From Phytoseiulus persimilis (taxonomy: Eukaryota > Arthropoda > Arachnida > Mesostigmata > Phytoseiidae), in contig CM075102.1 in the NCBI GenBank assembly GCA_037576195.1, positions 37,072,745-37,136,744 of the forward strand: a stretch of 64,000 bases of DNA, read 5' to 3'. Shown in pieces: positions 27,754 to 38,600 of the stretch (position 1 is the stretch's first letter; each line of letters starts with the position of its first letter). The position numbers and the translations under genes were made by a program. A model generated the notes under the pieces. It was not told where the DNA came from. It worked only from the letters and a program-made list of their open reading frames with translations, and made no database searches.

Positions 27754-27946
27754 ATGGCTTATTCTCGGCCGATCATCGCTTGGCGATTCGAGCTTCTGCG
27801 AAGGTCCTCATCCGTGGGTAACCGTTTGTACATTGTACAAGCGTATGTCTCCGCGTCTGTCGTGTTCTTTCTCATTGGGTTTTCGCACTTCATCATCGGG
27901 TTGATTGGAAAAGGAGCCACCTCGAGGATTCGGATGGGCCCGGCCC
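27754..27946 (+). CDS. candidate first or internal exon with a membrane-type segment
   Basis: An ATG at 27754 opens a frame of 64 codons ending at a consensus GTAAGT donor (27947-27952, phase 1). Residues about 25-52 are hydrophobic and include VVFFLIGFSHFIIGLIG, enough for one transmembrane helix; a basic stretch (LLRR, about 14-17) precedes it. An alternative is an exon entered from the acceptor-like CTCGTGACTCAG ending near 27713. The frame stays open past the donor to 28101. The opposite strand is also open for 112 codons over the same place (27759-28097), and its hydrophilic product is just as plausible by eye. I do not recognise a family. No downstream exon could be linked. Confidence 0.25.
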
Positions 27947-27952
27947 GTAAGT

Positions 27953-30341
27953 CCGATTTTCGGAATCCAGGAACTGTATTATTCGTGACAATGATTTCGC
28001 CCATCAGAATCAGGTTCTGCCGGAGCATGCCGAAGGCGCTTCGTGTTTTTCTGTATCCCCCCTCTGTCAATACGACCGGAGATATTTCCAGAGTCACCTA
28101 GCATCACTTTGTGTCGGCTGTTTGGGATGGTTGCGCAAGAAGCGAACAGAAAGTACGTCGTTCGATCTTCGTTCGGACGAGCTTGAGTGCAGAGGTCACC
28201 AAACTTGTTTCTTGTTCAACGCTTCTCGGAAGCGGACGAGTCAGAGCAATCAGGTCTCGAGAGTTGCTTGTCGCGTTCGGCGGCGACTTGAAGCCGAGGA
28301 ACGGGCCGCTGCCCCACCGTCTTCATCATCGTCTTCAGAGGGCGCCGTTGTTGTCGTAAGGATAACGAGACGTGAACGACGCACACCCACACACTAGAAG
28401 TAGGAGGAGGCATCGCGTCGTTGTTATGTTTGCTCATCGTTCGGTTAGCGGGGGAGCGAGGAAGTTCCCGCACTGTTTTTCCGCACGACGGTTCCCTGAT
28501 ATGCGGAGCGGGGTTCGGGAGTGCACGTTCTACACCGTGCACGCCTGTTCGCCCGTGTGGCTGACTGGCTGCTTCCTTGAGGCGCTTTCATGGCGGAGGA
28601 AATTTCGTCGCACGACTCCGATCTCGTCTGGTATGACATTCTCGCCCGTGGCTTGTGTCGTGGCAGGCAGTGAAGCTTGCGTCCCGATCTGGTTCGCTAG
28701 CCTGTTAAAAATACTCGGAAAGCGTCGTGATGGATCACTCAGCAGATTGTGCTTAGGCGTGGCGTTCAACGGAGACGTGTCTGCGCATAGAGTCACAGCG
28801 GCTGCGTCAGCTGCACAAAGTCAACGTTGCAGGTGGTGGCAGGCAGCGAACTATGCCAATAGATGTCAAATCGCGGCGAGCGAGGGCTTGCAGGAGGAAA
28901 CTTGCGCTCGGCTAGCTTGTGACCAACTCCAGCAGGAGATAGCGTCGGACGAAACGGAGGGACCCTTTGTCCGTTCTGCCATTGACAGACTCGGCAAGCA
29001 AGCGATGGCAGGAAAGGCCATTAAGAATAGTGGGCGGAGTGAGTCGCGGCCCGTCGCTTGACTGCCGGCCGACCGGCCAGGGTGCCCTATCCTTTGCCTG
29101 CCCTATCCTTTGCCTGCCCGCCGGACTAATATCTCGGCGGCCACCAAGTGGACTCTAGGGAGTTCCGTCCACCTTGCCATCTGCCCGCTGCGCCGCGGCT
29201 CGAACGCCTTCTCGGTCTGCGCAGCTAGGTGGCGGACTGGCTGGTCAGCGAACCGGCGGCCGGAGCTGGGTGGAGAATGCTGCTGGCTCGGGTGTAGGTT
29301 GCTCGGATGAAAAGTTACCCTTCGATCGAACACCGAGCTCCGAATCTCAATCCGCCTTCACGATCGGCTTGAGCCCCCGCCGATTGGCTACCGCCGACGT
29401 GAGCGATCAGCACTAGACGTTGCACGTTGGACGACGTTCATGAGCGATGGGATCTCCATCGAAATCCCTCGATCGAGCCCAGCGGAATCAGCGAGCGCCG
29501 AGGATTGCCCGCCGAAGGTACGGCGAACTGTATCGGAAATTCCGACCGATCGGCACCACCTCAGAGCCCTCCGTCGGATCAGGACGGAGTTTTCGGCCGA
29601 TCTACGGGGAAAGTGCGATGTGCAGCTCTCGGGCTTTTCCCGAATTTCCAGGGTCGGTCCCTCCCCCCACACGTTCTCAAAGATTCGTCTGGCCGGTCGA
29701 GCTTTGTGACGCGCGGATTGAGTCTGCCCTCCGTGAGACGTGCTCGCGGGGGAAGAACCTCGTCTTATGTCAGTTTTCGGGGTTAATCGCTCCCTTCTGC
29801 TGCTGGTCAAAGGCACGACGCGATTGAGCGTCACACAAATTGACACTGAGTTTCGATTGAATGCAGCGCTCTCCAAACAAGCCAAATCCCCGACACAATG
29901 TCTTCTTTAGCATGGTGTCACTTCCGAGCGAGGGATTTCACGCTTCATTGTACGACAACGGCCAAGCCGTCTGTCCCGATGTCACAATCGCAGTTGGAGC
30001 TGTCTAGCCTGTTTGACGAGCCCGGTTGGACCGACAGCCTCGACCCGGTTTCATCGGGCAGCGCAGGAAATCAGTGGCTGGCCTCGACCGCGGGCGAGTA
30101 GTTCCCGGCGGGAGCAGGGAAGCAAGCGGTTCGGATATCGAAGATGCCGAGTGAGGAGGAGAGCGATGTGGGGTTTCAGATGATTCGGGAATCTGAGGGA
30201 ATCATTCACTGTGGAGGAGTGCAACGCTCGACGCCGGGAGTTCAGCAGACCGGGGCGGGTTTCTCTGATTTTCCGCGCGTTGATGGATGCGGGAGCGCGA
30301 GCCTGCATTCCATCATTCGGATTTGATTGATTCGTTTGCAG
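27953..30341. other. non-coding stretch with a short tandem duplication
   Basis: No gene supported. The plus-strand frame at 28372-29061 (229 codons) shows no domain, and its composition matches the surrounding non-coding DNA. A 16-bp perfect tandem duplication lies at 29083-29114. Confidence 0.5.
29083..29114. repeat. perfect 16-bp tandem duplication
   Basis: TGCCCTATCCTTTGCC occurs twice head to tail with no mismatch, followed by a partial third unit (TGCCC). It looks like a recent replication-slippage duplication. Confidence 0.9.
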
Positions 30342-30413
30342 CACCCTCGGGCGATCATAGACCGCTGGTTGTTCGATCCGACCCAGTCCCGAGAAATCAC
30401 TCGACTCCGACGA
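30342..30413 (+). CDS. candidate 72-nt internal exon
   Basis: A good acceptor (GATTGATTCGTTTGCAG, ending at 30341) is followed by 24 open codons and then a perfect GTAAGT donor at 30414. The piece is phase 0 at both ends in this frame. The product contains RAIIDRWLFDPTQS and ends in RLRR. I do not recognise it. Another frame of so short an exon cannot be excluded, and no flanking exons could be joined to it. The matched acceptor/donor pair at an exon-like distance is the main support. Confidence 0.25.
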
Positions 30414-31613
30414 GTAAGTGCGGACACTAGGACTCGAGCTAACAACGTGCTTCCAAACTCTCCGGAGCGGCATCGGCACGTGATCAACAGTTGTTTCCGG
30501 AGCCGGCGATTGCGCTCCCGGATTTCCCGGAACCCCGCGGCCCATGTATTCTAGCCACGCCCTTGCGGAACACATCGAATGAGTGTTACCAACAAGTGCA
30601 TCTAGTGGGAGACCAACTCGCTGATCGAAGTATGCGGAATGGAATGGGGGAAAAACGCCAACTCATGACTAGGAGCGCAAAGTAATTTGTTCGTTATGCG
30701 ACTGAATAATTTAATAGGACTGTTTTTGTGCCAATTATTCCGTTGCCAAATGGAGTCCGACCGAGTCATTAAGAGCCGAGCCCTTCCACCGTACGCTCGC
30801 TCACGCAGCCGAGCACAGCACAATTGAGCAGAGCTGAGTTTCCGGAGCGCGAAGTGTCGCTCGCTGTCGTATATTATGGATTAGGAAAACTTTCGCTGGC
30901 TTCGTGCCCTTGCTCCCCGGTCTCCACACTTGCTCCTGTCCCTCTGGCCCGCCCCGGCTCGGTGGGAGAAACTCATTCTGAGACAACGGCTCGCCAGGAA
31001 CATGTCGTTTCACTCAAACTCGGTCGCTTATCGCCGTCGCGCAAACTCTCTCCCTGACGGCGTTCCAAACAGCGGACACCGCAACAAAGGAGGAAACGGA
31101 GGAAAAAAACACACGCGCGCTCAAAACTCCAACGGATCCATGCTGGGTGCGCGTTTCCCCGCGTCGCCCGGCAGAGATCAGGTCGATTGATGTTCCGGCG
31201 CATGCGACCGAAACCCGCATCGTGCACGGAGAGTTTGTGGCATCCTCCACATCTTTCAGGCGGCGCCATGCCCGACACCCTGGCCTGTCCGTGCTCAGCC
31301 GCCCGAAGGTTCGCCTCCTCGACTCAAAGGATTTGAAAGTTCCATAAAATTTTAACGAGCCCTGAAGCAAGATGGATGACTGAGAGCGGCGCGGCGCGCG
31401 CTCCCCGCAAGGACCAAGTGAAGTCGGCGTAGGCGTTGTTATCTGCGTTTAGCCGCCGCTCCTACAGGGGGCTCGCTCGAATACAAACTCATCTCGAAAC
31501 GTTGTTCGTCTCTTCCTTGCAACGGTCGCTGTCGTTTCATCGCTGGCTGTCATGGCGCGTCTTTGTCGTGCATCCAGACGCCGATAACGCGGCTCACTCG
31601 TCCGGCGGTGGAA

Positions 31614-31614
<1 letters not shown>

Positions 31615-31645
<31 letters not shown>

Positions 31646-31653
31646 CCGACGTC
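31615..31653. repeat. (GTC)n/(GCC)n trinucleotide repeat
   Basis: About seven GTC units followed by interspersed GCC units. The repeat is transcribable as Ser/Val/Arg or Asp/Thr runs, but no convincing frame surrounds it. Confidence 0.9.
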
Positions 31654-34600
31654 GGAAGTAGAGCTTTATTTGCATCGAAGCTCCAAGGTGGGAGGGAAGA
31701 TGAGCGAAAAAAACAGCCAGCTATCCGCTTTCCCGACACCAGAATCCCCCAGGAGCGGCAGTGAACGGCCAAAAACTCTGTCGAGAGCTGCCCGCTCGCC
31801 CGTATGTTCGCCCGATCCAAAGGATAAAAATGCTTTCCGGGATTTGGCCCCCGCCGGCCGGTAGCGACGAGGCGCGCCACTCGTCCTCCCCACGACGAAG
31901 CGAAGCAGCACACGGAAGCTTCGCGAGGATTCCAAATCTAAGCCTCTGGTTTTCTGTGGTGGGCTGCATCCGATGTTCGACTTCTCCGGTCCACAGAGCG
32001 TTCAACTCGCCACCGCGGCAACCGACCACCATTTGGATTGCCATCCTCGGCAGACAGGCCCGGGCTCCGGCCCGAGCGCGGACCCGGCTTCCGGGGAACA
32101 GGGCTCTTGGAGCCAGCCCTGCTCTCCGACTTACTCGATCATTCGCCAGCGCGTTTGTCTCCGCGCTTAAGGAGCCACATCCGTTGCGCGACCAGTTGAA
32201 GGAATTCCCCGCTAAAGGTGGCGGGGACTCGGGAACGCTTGAGACGCCCAGCGGATCAGAGAGTGCACTGACTTCTAACGGCCTACCGGGCGAGGAAGCG
32301 AGCGAGCCGGCGGTGACCGTCCGCAGCCAATCCCACTGAATGGCCCAATGGCAGAGTACCATATTCAACGCAATGGAATGGAATGCCTAACCAGACGACG
32401 GTAATAACGGCAGGAGCTACGGTCGGAGCCAACGGTCGCTGTGCCGCTGCATCAGCTAGCGAGCGAGTCTCCTCTTCGTTCGCTTTCTTTCCCGCAGATC
32501 GACCGAAAAGCGGGGCGGCGGAAGCAGCCCGCCGGTGGGGCTTTGGTGCCGTGTGTTCTCATCCCCCACCAGGTCGTTGTTTTTTATGGCGCACTGTGAG
32601 TGAGGAAAGGAATGAGGAGGGGATGATGTTCTCCGCCCTCACTCTCCGCGTGGCTTACGTATCCCTTCCTCTGGACCGCTCCCTCCGCGTATAGCGCGAG
32701 CTGCTTCACTAAGAAGAAAGGAGGAATACTGAATTAGCTTGAATAGCTCCAACCAGCCGGCCGAGTAGCCAAGCATGCGGACAGGGAAGCCACCGACGAA
32801 CAAAATTCTGAGGAACGATCGACTTCCACCCACCGGCGGCGGCGTCGGCCACCTGCAGCCGACTCGAGGCTGTGGAGGCTGGGCGAGACCGACAGTTTCA
32901 GTCGCGTTTGGCTGCAGCTGCGCGGTCCCGGATCAAGATGGACACGAAGTCTCCCTGAGACGATAGCCGCTCCGAAAGCGCAAACGTGATACTAACAAGC
33001 ATGACGCAATGTCTGAAAACAAGTTCCTAAATGAGGAGTGCAGAAGCACTTTGTTAATTGGCCACTCGGAGCTTGCGAGCAGGCGGGAGGGCTGGCGAGC
33101 TGACGTGAGAGCTTCTGCGTCAGCGAAACAGCAGCTGCAGCGAGCATCAATTGAGGAGCAAAGGAGACACGGGAAGTCCGGGCGGGATCGACAACATCAA
33201 CGACGATTTCCGACTGGCCTCCTGCGCTTAGGCCGACCTGAGTGAACTTTCGAAGTCGTGCGGATCGCGATCTCGGCCGCGATGGGATATTTTGGTACAG
33301 GGAACCGGATTCAGAACCACTGTCTTTTCCCCGCACTAAATATCGAGAGAGACCGTGGGTGAACGAAGCCGCCCTGATTGGCCTTGCGCTTGTCAGAGTT
33401 CCGGGTTTCCCATCGACGGAGCCCCCCCCCCTCCCAACGATGCAGAAAACTAATCCATGAAATTACGTCTTTATGACGTTTGTCGATCCCTGCAGGAGCC
33501 CACGGTGGCAGGTACACAGACGGATGGTTCCGCAGTTACTGTCGACGGGTAGAGCACTCGCACAAAAACCGGTGGAAAAAAACTGTTGAAACTTTAACCG
33601 CGCTCTGTGGTCCCCTGCACTTCCTCTCCGCACATAGCCAGACAGATGAATTGGTTGATAGATAGGGACATGGTTAGGGTGGACTCACTGACAGATTGAG
33701 TGAGAGAACGATGAACGGAGGGACGGATCGCACATTGAATTGATTGAGCGATTGATGAAGCAACATACAACCCCCGATCAAGCCGACAATGGAGTTGGGA
33801 CGACAAAGAGGTGGGTGGCGTATAGAGGCAGGGAGAACGGAGGGAGATCGTGGGGAAGAGCCGAAATGGAGAGCGAGCCGTGGCTCCCCTCGTCGGAAGT
33901 AACTTTATCGGTTTCGCAAGTCCCGCTCAGCGCGATTAACTCATCAGGCTCGGATCCAGAAGTTCTCAAATTTTCCCTCAGCGTTTCTGAAATGGATGGG
34001 AAACGGTGCTTCGGAAAAATAATGGAGCTCGCGATGCCGAGGAATCCATTGAAAAACGTACTCCATTCTGAATCTTTTGTTTTATTCCCGGAATACAATA
34101 GCATCGACCGCGGCTCGACCGGGGGTCCAGAGATCTCAAATCTGGCTAACTAGGGATCCGAGTAAGAAGTGTAGCCCCTGAAGATTCCAAAACGAGTTCA
34201 CGGGATCTGTAGCACGGGGCCGGAAGTCGTTTCGACGGGCTCGGAAAGTAGCGAAACCTCTTCCGAAAACGGTTTAGGGAACAGTGGGATCCTGAGCTGA
34301 TTCCCGAGCCCCTCAATCCTTGGGTTGGGAGGCTGAGTCTCATGCGGGCGATGTCAATGCACACGAATCGAGAAGTTGCCGCTCCGAAGAAGGCGAGAAC
34401 TCGCCTATGCAAAACACTTTCACATTTCCTGCGGCCCGCCGATGCGAGTCTCACCCTCAGCAGCTGTTCCGTTTCGCACTGTTCCCTCGAACCGCTCAGA
34501 AATCATCGTCGGACATAGCTCAGCTGGGAAGGCCTGCGAACTGCTCCCACGAATCAATGATGAGACCGTTGGAGCTCGCGGAGTTTAGTGGTATGAATGA

Positions 34601-34837
34601 TCTTCGGGCTGGGCTCATGATTTTTCGCCGAGAAACCGAAACAATCGGTCGTTCTTCGAGGTTCCCAAGTCGGCCAGAAATACGGTTCGCCGCATTTTCA
34701 AATCGCTCGCTCAGCTCGATGAATAACGGAGGATTCCATTGGACCAACTGGAAGAGGAGAACTTTTCCACCACCGCTCCCGTCTCACTGAACGTCGGAAG
34801 AACGAGGACTCGGTTCGAAGCGGCAAAAGGGCTGACG

Positions 34838-34884
34838 GGAGGCCTGCCTGCCTGCGTGCCCGCCCGCCTGCCCGGCTGACTGAC
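34838..34884. repeat. degenerate CCTG/CCCG tetranucleotide array
   Basis: CCTG units decay into CGTG, CCCG and CTGA units over about 45 bp. Similar decayed tetranucleotide arrays lie at 15085-15125 and 48700-48720. Confidence 0.7.
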
Positions 34885-35409
34885 TAGGACCGAAAGAGGA
34901 GTACAGGAGCGTGGAAAATATGCTGACATTTGCAAATGACTCCTAGGCTCTGTAAGGAAAAGCGGACGCGGAGAGATCCGTCGGCCGGGGGTAAGGGGCG
35001 CACGCACTTGGGGAGAAGTTCGGGCTCGACGAAAGAGGAGGGGACTTGAAAGAAGGACCGATTCAGGCCAGCAGACTGAAGAGGGGGTTGAAGAAGGGCT
35101 TCCAAGAGGGGGTGAAGAGGGCACGCCCTCAGACGGGCTGGAGGAGGGGACCCGAACGAGGAGAAGTGGAACTCACACAGGGTTCCTTTCCCGCCCTGAC
35201 TAAAAACGGACCAAGACGAGAACGACACTGATGAATGACGTTAGAAATTGCCTTGTTCGTCCGACCGGCTACGTTCGGTCCTCAGCTGCACTCCAGCAAA
35301 CATGGCGCTGTCGTTCCACATCGCCCAATGATACAACAAGGAACCAAGTCGTCCGGTGTCCGCTAAATCTCCTGTATGTAGAGCTCGGGTTTGTTCATTT
35401 CGGAAAACG

Positions 35410-35602
35410 CTTCCGTTCTCCTTTTTTTTTTTTTTTTTTTTTCATTTTGTTGTGGGGGTTTCGGTGAATGCATGGTGCACATGCACTGCTGTGACCATGC
35501 AGCTAGTGTGAGACTTGCAAACTCACTAAACACCGTATTCCCCCCGTCCCTCTTCGGGTCGGAAACCTGCCGAGCAATTACTTCGAAGACTTCCGTTCTC
35601 CT
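35410..35602 (-). mobile_element. retroposed insertion with A21 tail and 13-bp target-site duplication
   Basis: The 13-mer CTTCCGTTCTCCT is present exactly at 35410-35422 and again at 35590-35602, 180 bp apart. Directly after the left copy is a run of 21 T (35422-35442), i.e. a poly(A) tail on the minus strand. The body, 35443-35589 (about 147 nt), lies between tail and right repeat. This is the hallmark of target-primed reverse transcription by a LINE machinery. The end next to the tail holds a perfect 8-bp stem, TGCATGGT (35469-35476) with ACCATGCA (35494-35501), as in some LINE/SINE 3' ends. The body has no long frame and does not look to me like U1-U6 RNA or a tRNA. It may be a SINE, a 5'-truncated LINE or a short processed pseudogene. 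The long tail and exact repeats suggest a young insertion. Confidence 0.75.
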
Positions 35603-38600
35603 GGACTAAAAGAGCACGACCTTCGATTCGATTCCTCTCCGTCGAGCCCCGAAATTCCCCATGGCGCCAAGAATCATGCTCGGAGTTCGGTTGTGCCACG
35701 AACCCACCGGATCAGGACTCGTCATCCGAGTTCTCCTCGAGCGCTCCCTCGACACATTTCAGGACGTGGACGAAGCGTATGTGCTGCTGTTGAGTCGCCG
35801 TCCGCAGGCCTCACCTCAGACCTCGGCTTTGATATCGCGGTCACATTCACTGTCGGCTGGAGGAAATATTTTCGAATCGATCAGGGCGAGAAGCCGGTCA
35901 CGGGGTCCTGGCGGTCGAGGAATCAGCGTTCGGGAGTCGGATCCTATATTTCTCCTCTGTTTTCGGGAGGCTTGAGGTCAGTACGTGGGCGGAATTTTTC
36001 ATTCGAAGCTTTTCCCATTTGGAAGCAACTCCTTCACAGGCCATTTCTCCGGTGAGTGGTTTCTCAGTTTCCCCGAGGTTCCCTCCTCGGTTTGGCTGCA
36101 GACGTGGCCGCTTCCATCGTCGCAGGCATCGTTTGCGCCAACGTTGCCGGGCGGGCCGCCGCAGTTTGTCAGCTCGCGTGCAAACCGCGCACAGTCCGCT
36201 CATTCAGATTCCATTACGGGCGCGCGATGAAATACGCTTCACTTGTTTCCGTTTTCCCTCCGTGAATGCGATTCACTCTCGGGCCTCCTAATGCTCGTAG
36301 GGCTCTCTCGCGGCTCCTTCCGCCGGAGCTGCCACGGCGCTCGCCGCCTCCGCTCAGCTTTCTCGTTCCTTTCGTTCTCGTTGACTCTTCAACGTTCTCT
36401 AAGCGTTCCCAGGAGAAGTCAGGAGAGAAGGTTGGGACCGGTGATTACGGGTCCCTCGTAAGGGACCGGCTCATTCAATTACTCTCGGAAGGAAAGAAGG
36501 CGGGAACAAGCTGACGAAGAATAGGTAAGTTCTCTCCCGAAGAAGATGAGGACAAGAGCGTTTGCTGAAGTGGCTGTCGACGGCGGCGGCAGCAGCAAAC
36601 CTGCAATTCGCCTCCAATAACAGGAACCATCAGAGGCGAGGCCGGACGACTACTCGCTACGCTCGCGATCGCGCGGCAGAGCACACGAGCCGGGAGGGAA
36701 CTCGCTCAAGGAGGGATGCTTCCGTCTTCAGCGGAAGCCTCTCGCCAAGCGCGGCTGTGAGCTTTGTGGACATCGGTTCTCGCTTCTCCTTCCTCGGGCT
36801 CCCTGTTTGGGAACGCTGGGCCGGTGGGGACTCCTCTGAGAAAACCACAAGAGAGACGGGCGGAGCCTTGAATCACTTCCGCCCTCTGAGAAACAATGAG
36901 CCGCTGGAGCTTCTCTCGCCTCCAAAAGTTTTCTGAACGAATTCCGCCTCCTGTAACAATGTGTTGATAGATTCGACAGCTTCCTTCCAACGAGTTCGCA
37001 AACGTTTCGATAAGTGGATGGATAGGTCGCTGACAGCGGCGAAATTCTCGGGGGCTGCCATAAGAGGTTCTGTTCGGAGCCAGCGAGTTATCTCAGAGCG
37101 TGCGATCATCGGCGAGCCTCGTAAAATTTCAAATGAGCCGGACGAAGAAGGAGGGCTATTAGAATTTTCCGCCAGCGGGCTGCGAGTCAGTCGAATAACA
37201 CCCGAACATTGTCTCTCTCTCTTTCGAGAAGGGAAGCGAGTCGAAAGCGTAATAAGTCGTGTATCGGGGGAATCGAAAGAGGGAAGCTTCCGCTTGTCTT
37301 CGAGAACGCGGAGGAAGTTCGTGCTCGATGCTCTACGCCGGGAGAGGGAACTCCGGCGTCTCGAAGAGCTTGATGACGGCGGCCAACCAGGAGTGGAATG
37401 GGAGTGTGGATAACATGCGCGGAAGCACCTCGCGGAGATCCGACCCGCTCGGGAGGAGACGACGAGCTCCTCGAGGAGGGTACTCACCCCGGATATGATG
37501 AGCGGGAGGGCCCCTCGTAGAACTTGTCGTAGATCCACTCACTCAAGGAGGTTGTGATGACGGAGTGACATCCACATCCACAAACAACTGATTGAGCAAG
37601 TTAACCGAAGCGACATCTCGTGGTCCCTGACTCCTCATCGTCTGCAGCGTGATTCCTGAAAAACATGCGCTACCATACGCCCTCGGAACATTCAGAGCGT
37701 ATAACCGGGGATTCCTTCTACGGGCATGCGAAACAAACCAGAAGACCGTGGTGAGAGGAAGAAAGGTTCCTCCATGCAATGCAGGCTCCTGGAAAAGCTG
37801 AGGAACACCCAATATGACGTGGACGGGGAGAATCTGAGGCTCACCATTTTCCTCCATCGCATTCTGGGAACATTCCGGAATTGAAACATTGGAGACTTGC
37901 GCGCCGTCTACGCAGGCGGGCTCAGAACAATCCGAGGCAAGAACTCCCAGGCGAAGATTCTTCCCCGAAAATCAGAATTCGATCAGGTCAGACGCAACTC
38001 GCTGATGTACGGGTGAGGAATCGAGGAACAATAAGAGCGATACTCAGGGTTCCGGGGAGGAGAGGAAAGCGCGCGAAATCCAAGAGAACCAAGGAGGGCA
38101 AGGGCACTACCAGAGTGAGATCGGCAGAGTTGATTCGTTTGGATCGAGCGGAGCACGTTCCTCGCAGGATCTGATCACTGAACACTGATTGGGTTGGAAC
38201 AATCTCAACTCGTCAGTATCCTTCGGAGGAGAAGCTCACCGCGTAGGCCGAGAGGGTGACGACTGGCTTGGTCGAACACATCGAAGCCAGTGAGCTGCTG
38301 GGCATAGCGCACGCCACTACCTCAGGGGCCCTAGCGGTGAGGGCCCGTGCCCTTTCCCTCGGATCGCCTTCATCTCCTTCAGCACTTCGGACGTCGTCGT
38401 CGTCGCCGCCGCCCCCGCCGCCGCCCCCGCCGCCGTTGAGGGGGCCGGGTCGGTAGGAGCGGTAACGGCGGCCGCTTCAGCGGCAGCACCGGCGGTGGGA
38501 AACATCTACCTCTCCTCCACCCTTACCCTCCGCTGTCTGTGACGGTCTCTTCACACAAAAGTCTGGACTGGAGCATTGAGTTTGTTTCTTGTTCCAAAAA

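Larger units (their letters stand above)
30414..35409. other. non-coding stretch with simple repeats
   Basis: No gene supported. Open frames on both strands around 31.4-32.4 kb (up to 215 codons) overlap each other and include the GTC-repeat region. The sequence from about 35030 to 35170 is purine-rich, with two imperfect copies of an AAGAGGGGGTGAAG-like unit about 24 bp apart. Confidence 0.5.

Noticed and set aside
28372..29061. 229-codon plus-strand open frame
   Set aside because: No family features; the Cys residues are scattered without spacing of a known domain.
34515..34565. TAGCTCAGCTGGGAAGGC resembling a tRNA D-arm
   Set aside because: No B box or T-arm follows at the required distance.
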